NCBI GenBank assembly: GCA_005784505.1
Contig: VCAZ01000044.1
Span: forward strand, 489,001 to 553,000
Source of the DNA: Bagarius yarrelli
Taxonomy: Eukaryota > Chordata > Actinopteri > Siluriformes > Sisoridae
Direction: 5' to 3'
Length of the DNA stretch: 64,000 nt
The position numbers were made by a program, and so were the translations under genes. Positions 22,808-34,800 of this stretch are shown piece after piece. Numbering within the stretch: position 1 is the first letter of the stretch; the number at the start of each line of letters is the position of its first letter. The notes under the pieces are model-generated. The model did no database searches. It was not told the origin of the DNA and worked only from the letters and a program-made list of their open reading frames with translations.

Positions 22808-25800
22808 AATACACAAAATATATTAAAATATTGTGTGTTTGTACAGAAGCTACAGTTTTACGTACATTGAGGCTTTTCCGGGTTAGATTAGTGTTAAATC
22901 AAGGAAAATGGTGGGAGTCTTGAATGTACATGCCTTGTGTATGTGTGTGTGTGTGGTGTGTGTGTGTGTGTGTGTATTTTTAATGGAATAGTAGTGTGTA
23001 GTGGGAAAAATTGTTAAAAGAAATAACGAGAGTGATTTTCATTGCAGAGAAAATGTGTGTATTAATTTCGGTAAGATAAGGGAGGAAACGTCTGCTTTCA
23101 AGGTCGTTGTGGTTCTTTGTGGAAGAATAATGCACTCTGTGTCTGTGTGTGTGTGTGTGTGTGTGGAGGGGGTGGGGTTATGTAATATGTGTGTCTATAA
23201 AATGTCATATGCCCTAGGGACATGACTGTTGGAGTCTTGGAGACCTGTTACAATAAATTTAACTCAGTTTACTAATAAAAATTTTTTTGGTTTTACTCCA
23301 AGGGTCACTTTTAGCTAATTATTAAAAACTAAAGTAAATTTTTACTAAAGAATAAGGAAACTGTCCTGTTTCTATGTTTAAGGGTAAAACAGGACATCAC
23401 AGTGTTTTTTGTTATAAAATGAGACATGTAAAACCTAAAAAAATACACTCTCCCTGCTCGCTAAAACATTAAGAAATAATTATCCAATAATTATTGTAAA
23501 ATAGGCTACTTTTAAATTCTTTTTGAAAAGATTTGCAGTTCATAATTTGGTATAGTAACTTATTGACCTGGACCAAACTTGTGATGGCACGGAAGATAAA
23601 CAGTGAGCCAAAGTAAACAAATCGATTTAGTCCAGATATGTTGCTAACATTTTCAAACAGCAATTGTTATAAAACATTCTTAAAAAATTGACTCTGTTTT
23701 ACTTAAAAGCCGACCTTTCCAAGCTTAACACCTCTCAAAACTGACTTGAAAGCCATCAGGTATCAATACAGTACATACAACATTCTTCCTCCAAATATCT
23801 CAGTTTGAAGCATCACAGACTTTGCTCTTAGCTTTGCTTTAGAATTTAACCTAAGTAACAGATTATTTATTGTTACAGCAAACAAAACTCTGTCATTGCT
23901 TCTGAAGTTCAGCGTAATCTCTAGGAATTAGTTATTTCTTCTTTTCATTATTAACCCATTACACTGGGGCAACATTATGCAGAATTAGAATCTGTTTTTA
24001 GTATGTTGATAATACCCAAAGTTTTTAATGCCACACCCACATCCATATACATCAATATACAATACATGGTCAAAGGATTTTCTTTACTGGGCTCCATGAA
24101 TACATGGTGTGTTATGGATGGAGGAAAAGACCTTGACTGTTCTGCTCAGTACCCCGACATCAACCCCACTGAACACCATTTGGTTGTATTTGAACCAACT
24201 GCACCCCAGACCTTCTCAACTGAGACTACTGTGGCTGTGAGAATTTTCTTACAATATAGTAGACAGTATTTTAGAATTGTGGAGGTTTTGATAGGAGTAA
24301 GAATAAGAGTAATTCTAAAATAAGAAAAAAGTCTTTCTAAAAGTCTGATATCCTCACAGTGGTTCTTCCTCATATTGTCTTCAGAAGCTGTTCTGTCTTC
24401 TTTTAAGCTGTTTTGTGACAATAGTCATTGTTAAATGTGCTGTACAAATAAAAAAAAACTGAATAGTCATACTTAAGATCTAGAGCTTTACACTTAAATT
24501 GCAAATCTTTAGTATCCAGCATCTATTACAAATAATTGCTTTGGCTATGCTCAAGCTTACCTTTCCAAAGTGAAGATCTTCACCCATACCCAACATACAC
24601 TTGGGTCTCTTGATACCAGTATTTCCTCATATAAATATCACAATTTAAACAGTGTTTGACTGATCACGCCCCCTACCCCCATTCTGATTGGATGTTACAA
24701 TGTTGGCGATGCTATTTTAACCTGGTAGCAGCTACATGTGTTTTATTGAGTTATTGGTGAGTAGTTAGAATGTAAACGTTTTTTTCCACTGAAAATTGTT
24801 TAAGATATGTTTCGCTTTATTTAGCTAATGCGCGGGTCCTGCTAGAACACCTGAGATGCCAACTCGACGGACAGTCATGGCATCGGCTGTTTATTTGATT
24901 TCTTTTTTTCTTCTCATCAATGCAATGTTTATGGCTAATGAAAAATTACCCTTTTTTACCGTAGGGCTAAAAAATATATTTTAAACTGGTTGCTGTTTCT
25001 TTCCAGGTTTGCTGTCTTGTCTTCAATGGTCTTCAAACTTGTTTTAAACTGGTCTTGTCCGTATTGTTGTATTTTGAAATAAAAAAATAGTTTGTTTGCT
25101 TTTGTATATAAATTAGCGCTATAAAAATAAGTAGAGTAATAGGACAGGTATTAAATGCATTAAATCTTTTAAACTTAAATAAACGTAAGAATAAAGTTTA
25201 CACTACGTTTTTCCAAGTAAACATTAGTCATTTTCCTAGTTTCAGTTTATTTTTTAAGGTGGATTCAACTTATCCAGACTTAGAGTTTAAGAACAACAAA
25301 AAATATTTATATATTAGAGGCTACATATTATATAGTAATGTCTAATGTCTACCGCATCAGTTAGAAATGGTTCAAATTGCAATAAAAGCTTTTTGACTTT
25401 GAAAAGCTGTCGAATAAGACGTGGGAAAATCAGTTTGTCCAATCAAACGAAATCTACACTATATTTCAGCAACACAACAAATTGTCCTGATATTATACTG
25501 CCTTTGACAGCAAAAAAAAAATCAGCCCTTATTTCATGCTTTAGGATTAAAAGCAAGAACTTGCGGTCTAGACATTACTGGAAAAAACACTCTCACACAA
25601 GCAGGTAATTTGTATAATGTGAATGGCGCAGCCAGAAAATCAATATAAGCAGCTGTGTAATCGTGCTGTGACTATGATTAAATACTGAATTTATAGACTC
25701 GAAAAAGTTTGAAGATGAAACACCGTTCTGTTCTCTTCAGTACTTTTAACCATCTTCCCTATGTAAATGTTGTTTATATAACAATATTTTTCTGTTTGTT

Positions 25801-28800
25801 GTAAAAATAATGATAATAATGTTTGTAATAATAATAATAATAATAAGTAGTAGTAATAGTATCACTTCTTATTATAAGTAGTATATACTAGTATGCTACT
25901 ACTACCAATATTACTAATAGTAGAAACAGTATTTCTTTATTTATTTTTCTTCTTTTATATTTTCTTTAAACTTTTGTCTGTAAGCTTTACCACCACCAGT
26001 CAGCCACTGTTGGGTTCTTGAGTTAACCCTTCCTGCTCCAGGTGGCGCTGTATCATAACTGACCCTGTGTTCTGACCTCAAATTTCTAAGATGGGATATG
26101 CGAAGAAACATACTTTACTGTGCTGTAGAGTTTATGTGACAAATAAAAACATTTATATTTACATCAGAAGTTGTTGCATGATTGACAAATTATATTTTCT
26201 ATCACATATGTCTTAAAAGCTGTCTTAATTTTGGCCTAGGCTAATAAAATATTTTGATCTGTAAATCTATCAGTAAACCTGTCCTTTCCCAGATGGATGT
26301 ATTCTGTGCATTACAAAGTTTGTTCTAAGTTCATACCTGCATTTGCTCCAGTGGAATCTCAAAGCTGAAAGATTCGTTGTAGTATGGGTTCAGCGTATTC
26401 TTCTTCACTGTGGTCTTCTTCTTCTTTAGACGCTTGCCGTTCTGTAGCAGTTGAATCTTCACATATGGATCTGCCCAGAAATTCATCCCAAACAGTTATT
26501 TACTAAATTCATTCTTTCATTTTGCAGAATTTATAGGAAAGTAAACAGCCATTTTATTTAGTTCTGCTAGAAAATGCGAACAAATCTGGAAATAATTTAA
26601 AACTGCATTTCTACCTACCGGCTTATTGTTAACTGCAGAGTAATTATAAAGTAATAAACTGTGATTAGAGAGGTTTAAATGACTTCCTCGTTCTATACAA
26701 AATTCATTACTGATTCCATTTACACTGGTCATTCTGTAATCTTTACCACAGGCATAATTGTAAAATAATCTTCTTAACTTTGATTTTAAAAAGTCCTTAT
26801 ACAACATCCAGTCAATCCAAATGTAATGTCAGTCATGTGCTTCAGTCTAAAATCATTTTTTCTGATTAGGTCATTTTTTCTTACCAGATAATCCGCCCAC
26901 ATCCATTTTCTTCAGGTTCTTGGCCTCCAGAATGCAGACGGTCAGCTTACCGGCAGTGGGGACGTATCGCAGTGAAATGCAGATATCACCAAGCTTCTCT
27001 GGCTACAGAGCCAAAAAGAAAGAAAAAAAGAATATTGCTTACATAACCACTAAAAAAAGAGTAGGTTCTTCACTGGCTCAGTATCTTATTCTTATCTTAT
27101 TATTCATTTTTATCACTAAGTTTAAGATCAAACAAAAAAGTAGTAAACGTAAAGCAGTTTTAAGATGTTATTTAAGATGTAAGTTAAAGCAGAGCATCCA
27201 ATAGTTCACCTCTTCCTTCTCAGCACTTTCCAAGTCTTTCCATTCTTCAATAGGCTGTCCCAAATCCACAGTGTTCATGGGCAGCTTGACCTCGCCAATG
27301 ATGTCATGCTTGGAGAAGCGATCGTAATCATAAACAGACATAACCAGAGTCTTTCCTCCCAGCTCCTGGTAGGGAACCTACAGAAAAAAAAATATTTATA
27401 TGTAAAAATATAAATAATATTTATATTTAATATCCTAATATTAATAATAATCTATTCCAAGATAACAAACCCTTACCCTGACATCCTGTTAGCAAAGCAT
27501 CCTATTAGGATGTAATAATAGAACCTACTATGTAAGCAGTATTAGTCAAATTTGAGATTAATATATAAAAATAGCAAAACTTCATTATTATGTGCTTTCC
27601 TTTTTAAAAAGCAAAATTATTTCCATAATAGTGCATTACATGTTTCAGGTTCGAGGTTACATCAGCAGGTTGGAAAATTGTGCCTGAAATTTGTCTCGTC
27701 CATATTAAATCCTACTGTGCATAGCAAATCCATTAACATATAAAGAACAGGATGCACATAGGTTTTCTGGCACCTTTTCTTATTATCAGCACATGTGACA
27801 TGAACATGTTATGCTTTTAGCTTTGTGAATAATACATCCAGTACTTTAGTAATGACTTGCTTGATATTTTGGCATATTTGAAGCTTATTATAACAGTAAA
27901 AGTCGAAAAATTTATGTCGGCTGTGACGGTTCGGGGTCCTACAGTGTAAAATCATTTAATAGTGCAAAATAACGCCAAATTACAAGCCTTATCTCTGGAA
28001 GACATGACAGATATTTTGTTTTAAACATTTTGTTTGTTCTGTAACGAAAAACCTGGTACTTATTTAACCTATTTATAACTACAACAACAACATCAAATAA
28101 AAGCTTAATGAACTGTAAATATAATCTGAATAATTTAACATAACTGTTTTTTTTTTATATGCAGGCTCTATTTTCTCTTTCTTTCATCCATACATACAGA
28201 AAGAAAACCTGGAATGTGGGGTTTAGTATAGCGTTTCTGGCTGTAGAAAAAAGGCGTCTCTCATATCCAGGCACCGAGTTTGAGCTGCACAGCCAACCAC
28301 CAGAGGCCCTTCTGTTCCCTGTGTTGCTAATTAGTGACTACACGCCGCTATAGCTCATTTCTGCAGCTACAGCTCACAAATGCCAGCAGTGCTAAACAAC
28401 TCAGAGAGCTGTATCTGCACAACAGGGTTTTCAGATTCGTTCTACTCATGTGAAAAAGAAAACATGAACAGATGCGCAGCATAATCATTTTAATGTAGTC
28501 ACTCTGGCTGCTGAAAAAGGTTTTGGACCAAAAACGATTCTTTCTGCTTGAATTAACATTTTATATGTTCTTAAAAGAAAAAAAAAACAGATTTTAAAAC
28601 ATATATTTTCTATTATAGCAATGTATTGCATTCTGCCAAAATCCAAGTTAATACAAACAATATCTAATATCTTTTTTTTTTTGGAAAAGACTTACAGATC
28701 TAGCTAGATGATCTAAGTAGATTTAAACACTAGATAAAACGATGAGGCTGGTGTTACTTTCCTAGACAGTTTTAGATTCAGGGTGCAGCCTAATATGAAT

Positions 28801-31800
28801 GTATTACTCCGATTAACCAGAAAATGTGCTCGATTTAAAAATGATTTGCTTCGAGGTGTTTTGGACAGATTTACAGGGTGTCTAATTGAGACATGATTGA
28901 CAGGTGTATATTGGGACTTGGTTTTTTTTTTTCTACATTTAGCCAGTGAGCTCGCAGGGCAACCAAAGACTGTGTTCATTACCATGCAATGCATTGATAA
29001 AGCTTATTTTCTTATATATAGTAAATGTCTGGTCCTAATATAGAAATTACAGTAAGACATTGTTATCCAAATTTTCTGGAGGCATACAGGCAAGGAAGCA
29101 TATATATATATATATATATATACACTAATTGAGTTTCATTGCATCTTTGATGTGAGTGTTACACAGTTAAAATGAGAAAGTAACTGCATGATAATGATGT
29201 TTTCCATCGGTTTAGTGTTCAAATGCAAAGAAAAATGAGTACATTTATTTTTTCATTAAGTGGTGTTTCCTTAATGGGAGGACATACAGTACATACAGTC
29301 TAATATGTCGACACTTTTACCCTATATAGGTTTTCCCAGGCTGTCACACACATATATATCTGTAGAACGTTCATAGGAGGGTGCTTTGGGAAATTTGCAT
29401 CTAATTTAAGATCGTTACACTATAGATAGTAAGTATAAAGTCTTCTGTTCTCCTCTACTCTAGGACATTCAGGGGCATGGAAAGCTTTCCAAGTGGTAAA
29501 TTTACTGCAGAAGCTCAGTTCAATAATAGATGTAGTGGTGCAAATGGACCATTACTCTTCGATCTGTCTGAACAAATCCTTTAATTTTACAATTCCTTTA
29601 TAGTAATAGTAATAGTCATACTAAATACTATGAATCCTATGACTCTAAACCTAGTCACATAGCAATGAATTTCTCTCCTGCCCTAATGTCCATTTCTTCC
29701 TTTTCTATTCTTTTTATTCGTCTGTTTTTAATGTTTGCAGTTTCAGAACGTACCTTGAAAATAAAAGTCTCGTTGAAGACAGGATTCAGGGTCTTTTTGT
29801 GCACCTTGGTGTCAAATTTCTTCTTTTTGTCAGGAAGAAGAAAGACTTTAACGTATGGATCTGAAGTTCCTCCAGAGTCCATGGAAATCAGGTCAGCACA
29901 CTGCAGGATCCCTACTGTCAGCTGGAAAAGCAATCATTTCGAGAGAAGGAGAGTCAGAATGCATCAAATTCATCATTAATATTTATAGACTTCATTATGA
30001 ACACATGCGTCCGTCTAATTCGACCAATCATGTGGCAGTGGTGCAACACATACAAACATGCAGATACAGAAACTTTATATTAAGCATTATAAAAAAGGAC
30101 AATTTAAGAGATTATTGTAAATTTTATTGTAGCTTGATTGTTGGACCGGTTCACATTTACATTTCTGGCATTTAGAGCCCCCTGCCTTATCCAGACTAAT
30201 TTACATTTATAAATTATTTTTAATCCTAAGAAGTTGAGGGTTAGGGGTCTTGCTCAAGGGGGTCTCAAAACAGTGGCAACTTCTTGATGCTGGGGATTAA
30301 AAATCACCACAATCACCTAGCCAGTAGTCCAGCACCTTAACCCTTGAGCTACCACTTTTACTTGATCAAATTTTTTTTATGTTTAATCTGCAATGCAAAA
30401 CCACATCGGGGACTGCTTTCATTAGCAAAGAGAAAAGAAAGTGCTACCTGAAACTGGACAGGTGGAGAATAGAAAACGATTCTGCTTTCTAAAGTATAAT
30501 GCTAAACATTATAGCTCCTGCTCTTGTCTTACATGTACATGATCTTGTGCTAAATAAATATTTGCGTAAATATGCTTAATTAGACTCTACGGCAAATAAA
30601 TAATTCCTAACAAGGAACATCCTTCTCATAAAATTGAAACTTTTGTGAAGAAAGCACAAAATGAAAGCACCTTGTTGTCCTGGAAGTCGTAATCCAAAGA
30701 ATATTGCAGCTTGCCCAGTTTCTCTTGCTCCTTTTCCTCTTCCTCTTTCTCTTCCTCGGTTAAACCGGTCTCGCCGTCCTCGTCATCGTCGTCCTGTTGT
30801 TTCTGGAAAAGGAAACGTATGGATATCAGGTCAGAGAATGATTTTAAATGAAGATGTTTACACTTCCTGTCGGCAGCATGCTGCAAGCTTAAGGTTCCTG
30901 TTAGCCTCTCGGTGCATTAGGGTGTAAGTGTGCTCCTATCGGCCTCTCCTGACCGTATACGCCTGTCACAGCAGCCTCAACCAATGCAGTCATTCAGGGC
31001 TGGGTGTTGCAAAGGACTTAAGCTCACAATTTCTTTTGGTGACACTTTTTTCAGTAACTGTTCAGTAGAAATATGGCATATCGTTGTTTACTTAGGTGTT
31101 AAATGGAAAAGGCAGCATTTTGACCAACCATGAATGCAATCCAGAGGAATTAAGTGTTGTAGCCCCTATAACGTATCGAGATTATAATTGGATCATAAAC
31201 ACTGTAAAACATGTATTTAATTGATATAATCATTATCAAACAACAGATTTTATCAATTCTTCTAAATCAGGGATCACCAGACTCGGTCCTGGAGGGCCAG
31301 GTGTCCTGGAAAGTTTTTCTGCAACTTCCCTTAACACACCTGCATGTAAGTTTCAAGTTAACATATGTTTTGCTCCAACTTCCCTTAACACACCTGCATG
31401 TAACTTTCGAGCCTACTTTACGTAGCCAGTTTAGGTGTGTTTAACTAGGGTTGGAGCTAAACTTTGCAGGACAACGACCCTCCAGGACCGAGTTTGGTGA
31501 CTCTGGTCTAAATCATCAGCCATCCCATCTTATCTTACTCACTAAGGTGAAAGATGTTTTTCTTGCTCTTCCTATTCATGTTTATAATACATCATTATGT
31601 TTTTAAGACCAAAGTTGTAGTAAAAATGCCAGAAACTGCTGTTCAACATTGCTGTGTATAATTTAGTCCTGCCTGGCCCATTTTCTCATAAGCGTGATCT
31701 AATTCACTGATATGCAGTAATACTCACGAGAATAACCAGTGAGCTAAAACGCTTCATAGTGAAATAGATGTAATTGTGCTTTTTCTAAATGTAAAAGTGC

Positions 31801-34800
31801 TGATCCGGGATTTTCTTTTTTACTGACTTTTCAACAATAACCCAATGCAAAAAAAAGAACATTTACCTAAATAAATTATATATATACTATATGGGGGGCG
31901 TGTGTACTAGGAAACCTGACAATCCCCCTTGTATCTCACTTTAAACACTGCTGAAAATGCTCTGCACTATGTTAAAGCAGCGCAGCGGTTAAGGTGTTGG
32001 ACTGCTAATTAGAAGATCAGGGTTCGATTTTCAGCACCACCAAGTTGCCACTGCTGGGTCCCTGAGCAAGGCCCTTAACCTCCAAAGAGATAAATGTAAG
32101 TCGCTCTGGATAAGAGCATCTGCCGAAAGCTGTAAATGTAAATGTAAAGTGTAAAACCTCATAATATTAGTGGGTTTAGACCGTGTTTAGTCAGTGGTGT
32201 CCCCAGAAAATGTTTAATGGGTGGGGCAGAAGAGATCAGAGCAAACCTCAAAGAGGTGATATATGTGTTATATTTATTTACTTTTGTTTCTGCTTAATGT
32301 ATTAATTTTTTTCTCTAAAAATAGATGGACAATAAATAGGCAAATACATGGCTATACGGTGGTGGCCATTTTGTCAGATTCAGGTCATCTTTATAAAATT
32401 TTAAAGCTAGAGCATATAAAGACATCCTAGACAACTCTTAGCTTATAACGTTCTGGCAGTTTTGGAGTAAACGCAGTTCTGGGTGTATACACATATGTGC
32501 ACTTTCCATATAAGTGTAAATTAAAATGTATAAATTGGTCTTGGTCTACTATTTGTAGAGAGTATAGTTCAATTGGCAGCCATTAGAAACGATGAGTTTG
32601 CTTTGTATTTCCAATGTAAAAGAATAGAAATCTATTATGATTGTGTTTGTCTCTTATGAATATGTATATCTGTTTTGTAAACTAAAAATTAGTGATGACG
32701 TGTGCATTGTCATTGTTTATGAGTACTTCTAGCTCCTAGAGTGCCACCAAAAAAATTGCAACTCTCAAGCCCGATCCTAATCTTCCTATAGCAGCAAATT
32801 AAAGGGCATAGTACAGTGCTAAAATTCCTCAAGTGCTACAGGGTTTATATACATGTTGTCTTCCCCCCTTTTTCCCTGACTTCCAAGGAAGCCCGATTAG
32901 CCTGTTATTCTGCAACAAATGTTGTTATGCCTGAAATGTTTTCCATTAAATAGCTATGCCCTTTAACACATGCATCCATTGTAAGTCTTATAAGGTGCAT
33001 CTGACTCAAGAATCCATAACCTGTCAGTATTAGTGAGTTATTTCATTCACATTTTTTAAAGTTTTTTGCTTGTTATTTTTTTAAAAATTCACATAAACAT
33101 TTGCATTGTAACTTTCCCATGTTTTTTTTCTCTAGCATTTCGCTTTCTTGTCAAGCAAGGACAGCAAAAGGCTTTCAAAAAAAAACCCAAGGACGTTACA
33201 ATGGCCATTCCGCCAAACCCTGACCAAATCCCATACGGCTCCTTATTCGGAATAAAGTACACCACATATGTTCAGGAAATTTTTAGCCATGTCCAATGAA
33301 GATTTTGTACACAGCCAGTGATTTTCACCTTATGTAGTGCACTAAATGCTCAACAGGAAGCCATTTGGTATTCAGTCCCTGCGCCGTACGGCATATGCTA
33401 GCACTCGGCGGCCAAAGAGCTGAGTTGTTAGTCCGTTCACCTACCGTAGTGCCGCCAGCCATGAGCACCACACAAAGTGGCACGCACACACAAGACACAA
33501 AGCGGGAGGTAGGGGAGCAGAGAGAAAGAGGGAGAGGATGAACTCAAGAGACACACCAGGAAGAGAATGAATGACAGCAGAGAGAAAGCCACATCAACAC
33601 TAAGAACACCAGTCTGAGAATAGTCACACTGCACCAAAAGAAACTCTTGCTTATGTTACTACAAACGAGCTTTGGACTAGAGACTAGAGCTCTAGACATT
33701 TGGTGCTGGTCAGCATGTCTTTTCTCATCAGAAAACAACAATGAGATACAACACACCCACATTACTCACAAACACAGGAAATGAAATCGCAAAAAAATAT
33801 GACTGGATGGATCTTTTTCTTTCACACACATCCTTTTCCTTTTTCCTTTCAACTTGGCAGAATCAGCAAATTGTTTTTTATCGACATCAGACTGAGCTAG
33901 ACCAGTCCATTTCTCTACAATAAACTGTAAGGCACTGGGAATAAATCAATACAGTACAGAAACAGCATTTAAGCATAAGTAGTTTCTTCTGTTTAGCACA
34001 TCACGGAGAAATCTAAGCTTTATTGTGCTTGGTTTGGTGGTTGGAGCCGTTAGGCCCTGTTCGTTTTACATACATCTCCACCCTGCATATTCTTCATGTT
34101 GAAGCCATCCTTGCCCTTCTTTCCTTTCTTGTTCTTCTTTTTCTTGCAGCAACATTTCTTGATGATGCAAAAGCAGCAGGTGACGATGAGAAGAGCTGCC
34201 ACCACAGCAATCGCGATCAGAGCCCAGGGAGGCACTGCAATACAGCATACCAAAGAAAAAAATAATAGGGACAGAGAGAAAGAGAAAGAGAGAGAGAGAG
34301 AGAGAGACATACAGGCAGACAGACAGGAAGAAAGACAGAATGTTTACAGGCAGAAAATACAATATAAAATATAAACCTTACAATAACACTATATAAATAC
34401 GTAATTATACACTAGTATTATAAATGTAAACTAATTACAAACGTTACAATCTTAGTTATAAATTCGTGTGTAAATATCAACATATTCAGTCAACTAAATC
34501 GAACATGGATTAGGAATTAAAAAGGGATTAAGAATTAAAAATGTACAAATTCAACAATATAAGTTGTTGACTCAATGTATAATTTATTTCATTATAATTT
34601 TTTTATTGAATTAAAATATGAATGACACTAATTACTGTGGACTAAAACTAATTACACAATTACATTAATTTTTAACATTTAAAATTTTTAGCATTAAAAT
34701 TTCTTTTTCATGTTTGGTTAAAACCCCAAATTATAGTTTTTTGTCTCTGTTGGTTTTTTTTTTTTTAATTAGAGCCCAATCGATATATCGCTTTTCCGAT

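Larger units (their letters stand above)
20172..26336 (-). other. syt2 intron 8 (6.2 kb)
   Basis: AT-rich intron with two SINE A copies, MITE fragments, a V-SINE-like copy and several TA, TG and ATA microsatellites. No internal exon is needed, since the flanking coding exons join in frame. Confidence 0.8.
30803..34073 (-). other. syt2 intron 3 (3.3 kb)
   Basis: Contains one MITE and one full-length SINE A. Exons on both sides are phase 0 and give the expected linker, so no extra exon is required. Confidence 0.75.

Noticed and set aside
33426..33470. Minus-strand ATG with MAGGTT and a GTAGGTG donor, exon-like
   Set aside because: Adjacent syt2 exons are both phase 0 and give the expected linker without it; no good acceptor was seen.
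34023..34374. Several ORFs on both strands over the syt2 membrane exon
   Set aside because: They are frame shadows of the lysine- and cysteine-rich exon and of the GA microsatellite; only one frame carries the PPWALIAIA motif.
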